From positions 1-23,300 of the forward strand of contig DNFT01000073.1 of NCBI GenBank assembly GCA_003486385.1: a DNA stretch of 23,300 bases, in the 5' to 3' direction. The notes below the pieces were generated by a model. The model was given only the letters and a program-made list of their open reading frames with translations, was not told where the DNA came from and made no database searches. Shown in pieces: positions 7,191 through 15,334 of the stretch (position 1 is its first letter; the number at the start of each line of letters is the position of its first letter). The stretch comes from Eubacterium sp. (GTDB taxonomy: Bacteria > Bacillota > Clostridia > Lachnospirales > Lachnospiraceae). A program made the position numbers and the translations under genes.

Positions 7191-10100
7191 TTATTTCTCC
7201 TCATCAGATAGCTTAGCTTTCTTTTTTCTTCTCTTTATGCCCGACTTGATAACCTTAATTATAATGAAAACAGCAAGCACACCAGCAGTACATCCGCCTA
7301 TTATTACATATATCATAGGGTTGGTGCTCTCATTGACCAGACAGAACTGTACGCTTGTTCCCTGCATGGATGTCTGCACATAGCTGCCCTTCACTCTATG
7401 TTCAACCTCAACCCATCCATTTCCGTCATACTTATACAGCTTTACCTTATCGTATGGATTTAATACGCGCACATCAAGAGTATCCGAGGTGTCTTCGGAG
7501 ATGTTCTCCAATGTAAGCTCATATACTATGTTATCTCTCATATGTGCTTCCTTTGGCAGCTCCATCCTGCTTATCTGGGCGTTAAGCTTTGTCTCCTCCG
7601 TGAAATTGTCCGATACAATGGCATAAGCCTTTCCACTCTCATCCGTCTGTACACTCGACACCGATGTGACATTGTTTCTGTACTCTCCGGCAACTACAAT
7701 GTTTCCAGTCATCGTTTCCCCGGACAAATCCGGCCACACTACATAGCAGCCTTCTTTTTTAGGAACTGTGGGAAACTTTATTTCCGACAAGGACTGGCCA
7801 TATTCAAACGTCTGTATTCCGACATAAATATCATCCACCCTGAATGTCACCTTAAGCTGTCTGAAACCCGCCGGCAGACCCTTTACATCAAGAAGGTCTT
7901 CATACGATATCGGCTGTGCTACACCTGTATAACTGATACCGTCTATTCCATGCACACCATTATCAACATAGAAATTCCCGGTAACTTTATCATCATTTTC
8001 GACCTCCTCATCCTCATAGGCTGTTGTCTGTCCGGCCACAGCACCTTCCCTCCCCGACTCAGTGTGCAGATGAACCATTGAGTAACAGCCTCTTATCACA
8101 TTCCCATAGCCTGCTATACCGCCGACATACTTGTTCGCTTCCACAGAACATAGAGCGTAGGAATCGGAAATCATGGACAGTGACTGACCGCATATTCCGC
8201 CCGCATAAGCCCCATCACTGCTCTTTACACCTCCGAAAGACCTTGAATTTCTGATAATTCCAAGCTTCATATAGCCTGCAATTCCTCCTGCTCCATCCTT
8301 CTTCGATGTTATGTAGCCATTGTTCTGGCAATTATTTATCACGCATTTTGCCAGATAGCGGCTTCCGAGAGATATATCCGTCCTGCCTGCTGCATTATCT
8401 TCAAGGTCATCGCTGTCAACAGCCATGGCTCCTGCAATACCGCCGACATTGATATCCGCCGATACATCCCCTACGTTATTGCAGCCGTCCACTCTTCCGG
8501 TAGTCTGTTCATCTATTTCCTCGTCCGATACATCATTGTAAAGCGGTTCCACATCAAGCTTCATGTATGCCTCAATCTTATCAAGCATCAAATCAAGAAT
8601 CTCATTAATCTTGTCATTTATGTCCTGGAAGTCCTTGTTTACAACATCCGACTGCGATGACATATCATCATTGAACTTAGAAAGTCCCGATGAAATGTTC
8701 TTAATCTCGGCATAGAGCTCATTTCTGTGCGTGTCGAAATCCGCAGACAGCCTCGTGAAACGTATATCCGACTGGGCGTTGAGATAAGTAAAAATCGACT
8801 TGATACCATTGATGGCATTGTTGGCGTAGTTTACCGCATTCTGTATTTCATTCGCCGCATTTTCAATATCATTCCGCATGGTTTCACCTGCGTTTGTGAA
8901 ATACGGCTTTAAGATATCATTTATCTTATTAATGCCATCAAGCACATCTGCTGCCGCCTGTGACATATCATTAGCTTTTTTCATTATGTCGACCACAGCT
9001 TCAACTATAGCCTTTAGATCATCCTGCGTAAGCTCATCGAAGCTCTTATAATTTCCATTCTCGTCCTTCAATATATTTTCTATTTCCTGCCATGAGCTGT
9101 TCTTTACAGCGTCATTGAACCTGTTGACAGCATCCCCAATCTGCTTGACGGCAGCATCATACGCCGCCTTATCGCCTGAGTTAGCTTCCAGACGGTTCTT
9201 GATATCCACATCGCTGTTCAGCTTTTTTATCCATTCAGCCATGCTGTTCATGCTGTTCATCGACTGGCTGAATGATTCCAGCACAGCCGGCAGTGAATCC
9301 GACACATACTCCATTCTCTCGACTATCAGATTCATCTGATCCATATTGCTGTTAGCGAAAGAGGATACCTCATCCGCCATAATATGTCCGGTATCAACAG
9401 CTTTGTCTGCATGCTGGATTAAATCTGCAAAATCATCATGAAAAACATTCTTGCCCGCAGTAAGGTCATCGAACGTCCGGTCAAGTATATCATGCAGCTC
9501 ATCGACAGAATTTCTTATTGTCTCAGCGGCAACAACCTCTATGTAAGGCTCCATCTGCCCGACAATGCCGCCTATATCCTTTCGTCCGAATACCTTTCCT
9601 TCGTTGACACATGACAGGATAATTCCCGACTGTCTTCCCGCTATTCCTCCGATATTATAGCCAACATGCTCATAACCAACCTGCCCATTATTATTGCAGG
9701 AGGCGATTATTCCATCGGAGAATCCTGAAATTCCTCCGGTATCTATTCCGCTTCTGATGGAGCTGCTCTCATTGCCGGTAATATTTCCGATAATATTAGA
9801 GCTGTTTTCATCCTCGGATTCAACCCAGGCACTGTCATCATTTATGCCGGCAGCATTAGCACAATTATTTATTATTCCGTGATTAATTCCGGTTATTCCA
9901 CCTGTATAATATGAGCCTGTTATACGTCCTCTGACTTCACATTTTTTGATAATTCCCGTGCTCTTGTTGAATGCAGCAATGCCACCGATTGTATTTTTTC
10001 CACTTACGTTTCCCTCAAAGGAACAATTCTTTATCGTGCCGTAATTACTTCCTACGATGCCACCTACGCACTCCTGTTCATCCAATGCCGCAATATTCCC

Positions 10101-10562
10101 CTTGACATTCAGGCTGTCAATGACGCCATTCTCCTCAACATAGCGGAATATCGCTGTGACATAGCTCTCCCCTGTAAAATCAATGCCGGATATGGTATGA
10201 CCGTTTCCATCAAATTCCCCGGCAAAAACAGGAACCATGACAAGCTCACGCCCTGTAAAATCAAGGTTATTTCTAAGCACAATCTTCTTGTTCACCGACC
10301 ATGAATCTATGTAGCAGTTAGCTGCAAACTCAAGGAAATCATCGACTGTTGATATGTACATCGTCTCTATCCCAGCCTGTGCACCGCTCTCCTCAATATC
10401 AGTGTTCTCCTGACCCGCACTGCTCTCCTCCTGCACATCATCCGCATACACCGGATAAATGTACGGCTGACAAACATTTACAGAAATGAGTGCAGCGGTA
10501 AAAGCACATAAACCGAATTTTTTCAAACCATCACCATATCTATTTGTTTTCTTCGTTTTCAT
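7191..10562 (-). CDS. Secreted, membrane-anchored GLUG-repeat protein with long helical insertion
   Basis: The function is unknown. Using the ATG at 10562 (GGAGG 6-7 nt upstream), the protein has 1123 residues. A signal peptide ends near residue 40 (PVYA/DD). A first block of GLUG-type repeats spans about 165-338 (for example GGIVGSNYGTIKNC, GGITGINHGIINNC, GGIAGRQSGIILSC), probably a beta-helix. A largely alpha-helical, coiled-coil-like stretch of about 340 residues (342-680) interrupts it. A second GLUG block follows at 688-850, then an InlB/Listeria-Bacteroides-repeat-like unit at about 903-963 and an Ig-like region. A single transmembrane helix at about 1083-1104 ends in a basic tail (RRKKKAK). 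The protein should therefore stand outside the membrane, anchored by its C-terminus. The start overlaps the end of the MMPL gene by 23 nt, indicating coupled expression and probably a physical partnership. An earlier in-frame ATG pair at 10586-10589 is possible but lacks a good ribosome binding site. Confidence 0.85.
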   Translation of the reverse strand: MKTKKTNRYGDGLKKFGLCAFTAALISVNVCQPYIYPVYADDVQEESSAGQENTDIEESGAQAGIETMYISTVDDFLEFAANCYIDSWSVNKKIVLRNNLDFTGRELVMVPVFAGEFDGNGHTISGIDFTGESYVTAIFRYVEENGVIDSLNVKGNIAALDEQECVGGIVGSNYGTIKNCSFEGNVSGKNTIGGIAAFNKSTGIIKKCEVRGRITGSYYTGGITGINHGIINNCANAAGINDDSAWVESEDENSSNIIGNITGNESSSIRSGIDTGGISGFSDGIIASCNNNGQVGYEHVGYNIGGIAGRQSGIILSCVNEGKVFGRKDIGGIVGQMEPYIEVVAAETIRNSVDELHDILDRTFDDLTAGKNVFHDDFADLIQHADKAVDTGHIMADEVSSFANSNMDQMNLIVERMEYVSDSLPAVLESFSQSMNSMNSMAEWIKKLNSDVDIKNRLEANSGDKAAYDAAVKQIGDAVNRFNDAVKNSSWQEIENILKDENGNYKSFDELTQDDLKAIVEAVVDIMKKANDMSQAAADVLDGINKINDILKPYFTNAGETMRNDIENAANEIQNAVNYANNAINGIKSIFTYLNAQSDIRFTRLSADFDTHRNELYAEIKNISSGLSKFNDDMSSQSDVVNKDFQDINDKINEILDLMLDKIEAYMKLDVEPLYNDVSDEEIDEQTTGRVDGCNNVGDVSADINVGGIAGAMAVDSDDLEDNAAGRTDISLGSRYLAKCVINNCQNNGYITSKKDGAGGIAGYMKLGIIRNSRSFGGVKSSDGAYAGGICGQSLSMISDSYALCSVEANKYVGGIAGYGNVIRGCYSMVHLHTESGREGAVAGQTTAYEDEEVENDDKVTGNFYVDNGVHGIDGISYTGVAQPISYEDLLDVKGLPAGFRQLKVTFRVDDIYVGIQTFEYGQSLSEIKFPTVPKKEGCYVVWPDLSGETMTGNIVVAGEYRNNVTSVSSVQTDESGKAYAIVSDNFTEETKLNAQISRMELPKEAHMRDNIVYELTLENISEDTSDTLDVRVLNPYDKVKLYKYDGNGWVEVEHRVKGSYVQTSMQGTSVQFCLVNESTNPMIYVIIGGCTAGVLAVFIIIKVIKSGIKRRKKKAKLSDEEK

Positions 10563-13020
10563 CTGACTCCTCCGGCTTTCCACCATCATCCTGTTGCTGT
10601 TCTACATTGCCCGTGCTGACCAACAGGTTGGCATTTCCTCTTATAAATCCATGCATCTCACCTACAATATTTCCCTCTACCTGACCGCTCACAATTCCAT
10701 CCACACGTATAAGTCCTGTTGTCTTTTCCATCTTAATAGGAATTGACACGGCAAATGAAGTCTTTTCAATAACCTTCTCACCAAGCAGGAGAATCTGTGG
10801 CAGCGCAAACATTACTATAATAATAGAAATGATTGTGCCACGTCCAAGACACTGACCGATTCCGCAGATAGCACCATCCGATGACATCTGACCAATAAGT
10901 ATTCCCGCAATCGCAAGCATCGTACCTGAAGTTACAATCGTAGGGAAAGCGAAGTTCATAGTCTCTATAATAGCCTGCTCCTTGCTCATCTTATCCTTAA
11001 GCTCCATATAACGTCCCGAAATGACAATCGCGTAATCAATATTAGCACCCATCTGAATAGAGCTTACAATCAGGTAGCTCATAAAGAACAACGGCTTATT
11101 CTGAAGCGCCGGGAATGAGAAATTAATCCAGATGGCACCCTGTATTACAAGTATAAGAAGCACAGGCATTCCCGCAGACTTGAATGTGAACAGAAGTACC
11201 ACAAGCACTGCAAGAATTGACACGACATTTACCACTGTGTTATCGACCTGGAATGTCTTGTATAAATCATACTGGCTCATAGATTCTCCCGGAATGAGTA
11301 CCTCATTCTCCGGGTAATACACTCCCGCCATATCATGCATTCTGTCAAGGAAAGCAAATGTCTCATCACCTTCCTCAGGGAGGTTAAGATATACAAGAAT
11401 ACGGCTGTAATTCTCTCCCTGCAGCTGGTCCTTTGCAACCTTCATAAGAGTGTGTGCATTCTCAAGCGTATCCATCAGGTCATCATCTAGAGTCACATAG
11501 CCCTCTTCCACCTCATCGTAGAGGAACATTATCATGTCAATGAGCGGTACGCTGTAGTTTGACAGACCATTCACAAGCTTTGCATAGTTCTCATCATTCA
11601 CTGCGTAAGCCATATACAGAAGCTCTGCCACCTCATAATCAAGCTCTAACAGCTCCGAAAATTCCCTTATAGTCAGCTTATCTGCAAGCATATATCCGTC
11701 CATCGCCTCTGTATTGGCAAGACCCATGCACGAATCTACCTCCTCACACGCCTCAAGGTCAGCTATAAGCTTAGCCTCCTTGTCATAGCTTCCCGCCGGC
11801 ACCATGAGCGCAACCATGTTGGAGGTGCCGAAGCTCTCATCAATCATCTCGTCTACAAGCTGTGAATCACTCTGTATAGGTGTGTCAATCTTAGAGTAAC
11901 CATATACATAAGGACACTTTGATGAAATCAGGTATGCAACTACAATCAGTGCCACAAAGATAACCGGCATGACGAATCTCGTCTTATACGCAAATTTTCC
12001 GACGAAAGGAATCTTAGGAATAAAGCTTTTATGCCTGGTCTTATCCATAAGCTTTCCGAAAAGCATCAAAAGCCCCGGCATAAGAAGAAATACCGAAAGA
12101 AGACTTAAAAATATAGCTCTTATAAGACACAGAGCCATATCCCTTCCTATTCCGAACTGCATGAACATCATGGCGACAAGACCACCTATGGTGGTTAATG
12201 AACTGGAAGCAATCTCAGGAATAGCTTTGCTGAGAGCCACTATATCCGCCTCCCTGATAGGAAGCCGCTCATGCTCCTCCTTATATCTGTTACAGAAGAT
12301 AATAGCATAGTCAATAGAGAGCGCAAGCTGTAAAACAACGGTAACGGAATTGGAGACAAACGAAATTGTTCCCATTATAAAATTCGTTCCGTTGGTTATA
12401 AGCATAGAAGCGACGAATGTAAGAAGAAGCACCGGAACCTCCGCCCATGTCTGGGAGGTGAGCAGAAGCACCGTCACAACTATGATTGCAACAAGAACCG
12501 TTATGACCGACATTTCACTCTCTATCTGCTCTGCCGAGGCATCACCCATCGTGGTTGACACATATATATCATATCCGGACAGCTTATCCTCAAGCTCGGA
12601 CAGCGCCTCAAGCGCCCTGTCATCCGTCTCAGGATAATTAAAAGTCACGTCATAGAGTGCGGAAAAATTATTGTAGTGTTCACTCGTATCATCAAATGTC
12701 AGCATTACTACAGAATCCATATCTTCTATCATATCCGATATTTCACATGCAGTCTCATAGGTGATATTAGTAACCATAATCTTAGCCGAACCATAGGTGA
12801 TAAATTCATTCTCCATTCTGCTAAGACCCTTGCTCGTTTCCGTAGAATCCGGCAGATATGCCGAAAGTGCATTCTCGACCTTGACCCAGCTGCTTGAAAC
12901 CAATGAAAAAATAATCGCAATACCAAATATAAGGAAGAAAAGATTTCTCTTATCAACTATAAAGGTCGCGACCTTGACCATGAAGCCGGCATCATCCTTT
13001 TCCTTCATCTTCTTGCTCAT
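10540..13020 (-). CDS. MMPL/RND-superfamily transporter
   Basis: This is an 826-residue inner-membrane exporter-like protein of the MMPL/RND type with an internal duplication. Each half has one transmembrane helix, a large extracytoplasmic domain (about 48-170 and 370-590), and a cluster of five helices. The two halves carry the proton-relay Asp-Tyr pairs seen in MmpL proteins: LSIDYAI (Asp237-Tyr238) and GANIDYAI (Asp662-Tyr663). After the last helix comes an unusual tail: a short Gly/Val/Ile repeat (about 767-804), then a charged Gln/Asp/Glu-rich end. The start chosen is the second ATG (13018-13020), 7 nt after AGGAG; the ATG two codons earlier is too close. The substrate is unknown; lipids, glycolipids or peptides are handled by relatives. 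It leads an operon with the GLUG protein and pgeF. Confidence 0.92.
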   Translation of the reverse strand: MSKKMKEKDDAGFMVKVATFIVDKRNLFFLIFGIAIIFSLVSSSWVKVENALSAYLPDSTETSKGLSRMENEFITYGSAKIMVTNITYETACEISDMIEDMDSVVMLTFDDTSEHYNNFSALYDVTFNYPETDDRALEALSELEDKLSGYDIYVSTTMGDASAEQIESEMSVITVLVAIIVVTVLLLTSQTWAEVPVLLLTFVASMLITNGTNFIMGTISFVSNSVTVVLQLALSIDYAIIFCNRYKEEHERLPIREADIVALSKAIPEIASSSLTTIGGLVAMMFMQFGIGRDMALCLIRAIFLSLLSVFLLMPGLLMLFGKLMDKTRHKSFIPKIPFVGKFAYKTRFVMPVIFVALIVVAYLISSKCPYVYGYSKIDTPIQSDSQLVDEMIDESFGTSNMVALMVPAGSYDKEAKLIADLEACEEVDSCMGLANTEAMDGYMLADKLTIREFSELLELDYEVAELLYMAYAVNDENYAKLVNGLSNYSVPLIDMIMFLYDEVEEGYVTLDDDLMDTLENAHTLMKVAKDQLQGENYSRILVYLNLPEEGDETFAFLDRMHDMAGVYYPENEVLIPGESMSQYDLYKTFQVDNTVVNVVSILAVLVVLLFTFKSAGMPVLLILVIQGAIWINFSFPALQNKPLFFMSYLIVSSIQMGANIDYAIVISGRYMELKDKMSKEQAIIETMNFAFPTIVTSGTMLAIAGILIGQMSSDGAICGIGQCLGRGTIISIIIVMFALPQILLLGEKVIEKTSFAVSIPIKMEKTTGLIRVDGIVSGQVEGNIVGEMHGFIRGNANLLVSTGNVEQQQDDGGKPEESDENEENK

Positions 13021-13048
13021 CTTCATTCTCCTTTATGTATCATATTGT

Positions 13049-13116
13049 AAAGCGGACATTCGCAATCCGCTTTCGCTACTTGCTCATGAACGCAGTCGCT
13101 TTGCGAACTGCGTTCA
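13049..13116 (-). promoter_or_regulatory. Two-hairpin 5' leader of the MMPL-GLUG-pgeF mRNA
   Basis: Two strong inverted repeats lie between the promoter and the MMPL start. The first to be transcribed (13087-13116) has a 10-bp stem TGAACGCAGT/ACTGCGTTCA, extended by CGC/GCG with one bulged base and a 3-nt loop. The second (13049-13056 with 13066-13073) is an 8-bp stem AAAGCGGA/TCCGCTTT with a 9-nt loop. The loop of the second contains TTGCGAA, the exact complement of TTCGCAA near the tip of the first, so a kissing interaction is possible. It may be a regulatory leader or a copy of a structured intergenic repeat family. Confidence 0.65.
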
Positions 13117-13132
13117 AATTGACCATTAAAAT

Positions 13133-13162
13133 ATTATAAGCCCACCCTCACAGATATTACAA
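13133..13162 (-). promoter_or_regulatory. Promoter for the MMPL-GLUG-pgeF operon
   Basis: On the minus strand a -35 TTGTAA (13157-13162), an 18-nt spacer and a perfect -10 TATAAT (13133-13138) are present. Transcription would begin near 13126, placing both leader hairpins in a 5' untranslated region of about 105 nt. Confidence 0.55.
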
Positions 13163-13215
13163 CTAAAAAAACAATAAACAGTTTGTTAAGAAACTGCTTA
13201 CACCCCCCTAAAAGC

Positions 13216-13239
13216 AAAAAGGAGCCACAAACGGCTCCT
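13216..13239 (-). terminator. Intrinsic terminator overlapping the yraN stop codon
   Basis: A 7-bp stem AGGAGCC/GGCTCCT (13220-13226 with 13233-13239) with a 6-nt loop is followed on the minus strand by TTTTT, then GCTTTT. It covers the yraN TAG stop and closes the long rplS-to-yraN gene series. A weaker 6-bp hairpin (13179-13196) followed by a T-rich run lies just downstream as a possible backup. Confidence 0.85.
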
Positions 13240-13597
13240 ATCTGCTCAAATAAAATGCATTTTCAATATGCTCAATTCTTCCGTCACCATATATTCCTAT
13301 AACATCGAAACGGCACACTTTTTTGTCATCATAATGTTTCATTGCAAAATGAAGAGAAGCAGCTCTTCCAAGCCTTCTCCTCTTGGCATATCCCACAGCC
13401 TCAAACGGTGAACCATGCTCATCATTACTTCGGTATTTTACCTCACAGTACACTAAAACATCATCAGCGCTCTCAGCAATAATATCAATCTCTCCAAGCT
13501 TATTTTTATAATTCCGCTCTAATATCTTATACCCCTTATCTATCAGATATCCGCATGCTGCGCTCTCATATCTGCTGCCTATACTCCTTGTATTCAA
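13238..13597 (-). CDS. yraN: YraN/UPF0102 family protein (predicted nuclease fold)
   Basis: YraN proteins have a PD-(D/E)XK-like restriction endonuclease fold; their biological role is poorly defined. The family pattern is intact: YESAACGYLIDKGYKILERN, then GEIDIIAE, then VYCEVKYRS (the E-x-K of the putative active site), and CRFDVIGI near the end. I chose the TTG at 13595-13597, which has GGAGGAG 8 nt upstream and gives 119 residues. A longer reading from the ATG at 13636 (132 residues) is possible but has no ribosome binding site at a useful distance. It is the last gene of the series, as in other Firmicutes where yraN follows rnhB and ylqH, but here a MATE gene intervenes. Confidence 0.85.
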   Translation of the reverse strand: MNTRSIGSRYESAACGYLIDKGYKILERNYKNKLGEIDIIAESADDVLVYCEVKYRSNDEHGSPFEAVGYAKRRRLGRAASLHFAMKHYDDKKVCRFDVIGIYGDGRIEHIENAFYLSR

Positions 13598-13645
13598 AAA
13601 TACTTCTCCTCCATATCCTTCAGTGCAGCCAGCCATAATAGTTTT

Positions 13646-14989
13646 TTACAGCTCCCCACGCCCCAGCTTTCTCATGTTCCGCACCAGAAGCGGAACCTCG
13701 AACAGGAGCATGAATACCCAGCCCCAGAAATTCGACCACGCAAGAGCATAAAAGCCTTTGCCCATCATGCTGATAAGAATATGAGCTGCAATTACGCGCA
13801 CTCCCATATTGGTTATCGTACTTATCAGTGTAACCTTAAGGTCACCCATTCCCCTGAAGAAGCCCTGTACAATATTCGTCATTGCCGGCATTATGTACAT
13901 AAAAGCGATAATCCTCAGATATGATACTCCAAGCGCCACAACCTCCGCGCTGTCCTCAGCGACAAACATTTTCATAAGCGGTGCAGCTGCAAAAAATACG
14001 ATGATGCTCACGGCAACGGAGAAGATAAGCTCCATTATTATGCCGCAGCGGTATCCCTTTTTGACACGCTCCACATCGCCCGCTCCGCGGTTCTGCGCAA
14101 TAAATGTTGTCGTTGCATGTGCTATATTGCCCTCCGGCGACAGAACGAAATCGTCGACACGGTTTATCGCTGTGAATGCTGCAATAAAGGCAACTCCCTG
14201 AACATTTATGATTGCCTGAACAAGTATTTTTCCAAGCTGTACACACATCTGCTGAAGTGCACTCGTAATGCCATAGGAAAACGTCTTCCAGAGTACTCTT
14301 CTCTCAAATACACGCCATTTCTTTCCAAGACACAGTACAGGCACCTTGAGCTTCACATATATTCCGCAGCACACACAGCAGAGTGCCTCAGAAAGGACGG
14401 TAGCCACCGCACTCCCCATAACTCCAAGCTTAAGCGTAACCACGAACAGTAAATCTCCTGCCACGTTCAGGAATGCACTTATGACAAGAAAATACAGCGG
14501 TGTCCTGCTATCCCCAAGCGCTCTAAGCGTGTTGGCCAGAAAATTATATACAAACGTGAAGATAAGTCCTAAAAATACAACCCTTAGATAAATTGCTGCA
14601 CTTCCTATAATTTCCTCAGGCGAATTGATTAACCTAAGTATCGGAACAGCAAAGACTATCATCAGAAAAGCTATCAAAAGTGAAAATACCAGACCACCTA
14701 TAAGCGTTGTGCTTATCTGTTTTTCAAGATTCTTCATATCCTTGGCACCGTACAGGGTGCTCATAAGTATACCTGCGCCCATACACATACCGCTGATAAA
14801 AAGAATTGCCATGTTCATTATAGGCCCGGCAGTTCCGACTGCAGCCAGAGCATCATCGCCAACGAATTTTCCGACAATTATTGAATCCGTTGCATTATAT
14901 AAAATCTGAAATAAATTTCCAAGTATAAGTGGTATTGCAAATGCTGTCATCTGTGGCAGTATTCTGCCTTTTGTCATATCCCTTGCCAT
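13646..14989 (-). CDS. MATE-family multidrug/metabolite efflux transporter
   Basis: A 447-residue polytopic membrane protein with the MATE N-terminus (KGRILPQMTAFAIPLILGNLFQILYNATDSIIVGKFVGDDALAAVG, of which the central NATDSIIVGKFVG is the typical signature). About twelve hydrophobic helices are arranged in two halves, with the second half repeating the pattern (for example ALQQMCVQLGKILVQAIINVQG). MATE proteins export drugs or metabolites in exchange for Na+ or H+; the substrate cannot be predicted. The ATG has GAGGA about 7 nt upstream. It starts 11 nt after the FlhB-like stop and is followed closely by yraN, so it is cotranscribed, although it is not part of the usual conserved order. Confidence 0.93.
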   Translation of the reverse strand: MARDMTKGRILPQMTAFAIPLILGNLFQILYNATDSIIVGKFVGDDALAAVGTAGPIMNMAILFISGMCMGAGILMSTLYGAKDMKNLEKQISTTLIGGLVFSLLIAFLMIVFAVPILRLINSPEEIIGSAAIYLRVVFLGLIFTFVYNFLANTLRALGDSRTPLYFLVISAFLNVAGDLLFVVTLKLGVMGSAVATVLSEALCCVCCGIYVKLKVPVLCLGKKWRVFERRVLWKTFSYGITSALQQMCVQLGKILVQAIINVQGVAFIAAFTAINRVDDFVLSPEGNIAHATTTFIAQNRGAGDVERVKKGYRCGIIMELIFSVAVSIIVFFAAAPLMKMFVAEDSAEVVALGVSYLRIIAFMYIMPAMTNIVQGFFRGMGDLKVTLISTITNMGVRVIAAHILISMMGKGFYALAWSNFWGWVFMLLFEVPLLVRNMRKLGRGEL

Positions 14990-15000
14990 ATTTTTTCCTC

Positions 15001-15303
15001 TTACTGCTTCTTTTTCGTTGAATTGAGTTTCCCCTTTATCTTATCCATATTGTCAACAAAAACCAAGATATCAGCTACCACCTTATATAATTCCGGTGGA
15101 ATTGTATCCCCTATTTCCAACCTCATAAGCGTATCGGACAACTCGCCGTCCTCATAAAACGGAACCTCATTTTCCTGTGCCGTCTTAATAATCTTATCAG
15201 CCACATAGCCTCTTCCGGCAGCCACAATCGTCGGCGCCGTAGTTCCCGGTTCATAAGTCAGTGCTACCGCCTGTCTGTTTTGAAAATCATTCTTATCTCC
15301 CAT
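15001..15303 (-). CDS. FlhB C-terminal-domain-like small protein (YlqH type)
   Basis: This 100-residue protein corresponds only to the cytoplasmic C-terminal piece of FlhB/YscU, the substrate-specificity switch of flagellar and type III export. The segments AVALTYEPGTTAPTIVAAGRG, IIKTAQENEVPFYED and LEIGDTIPPELYKVVADILVFV match that domain. Where FlhB has the self-cleaving NPTH, this protein has FQNR, and it has no membrane domain, so it resembles a permanently separate cleavage product. The start at 15303 is preceded by GGAG at 6 nt; an ATG four codons earlier has no such site. It lies 31 nt after the FliK-like gene, matching ylqG-ylqH in Bacillus. The function is unknown. Confidence 0.88.
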   Translation of the reverse strand: MGDKNDFQNRQAVALTYEPGTTAPTIVAAGRGYVADKIIKTAQENEVPFYEDGELSDTLMRLEIGDTIPPELYKVVADILVFVDNMDKIKGKLNSTKKKQ

Positions 15304-15334
15304 GCCAAGCTCCATTCCGAAGATATTCTATATA

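Noticed and set aside
7542..8081. Plus-strand open frame of 179 residues opposite the GLUG gene
   Set aside because: No ribosome binding site or known motif; the opposite strand encodes a continuous 1123-residue protein with clear domains.
9115..9339. Helical region of the GLUG protein as a separate gene or fusion breakpoint
   Set aside because: The reading frame is continuous through it and GLUG repeats resume after it, so it is a domain of one protein.
13956..14246. Second minus-strand frame of 96 residues inside the MATE gene
   Set aside because: It is a frame-shifted shadow rich in Cys, Arg and Ser within an intact MATE gene.
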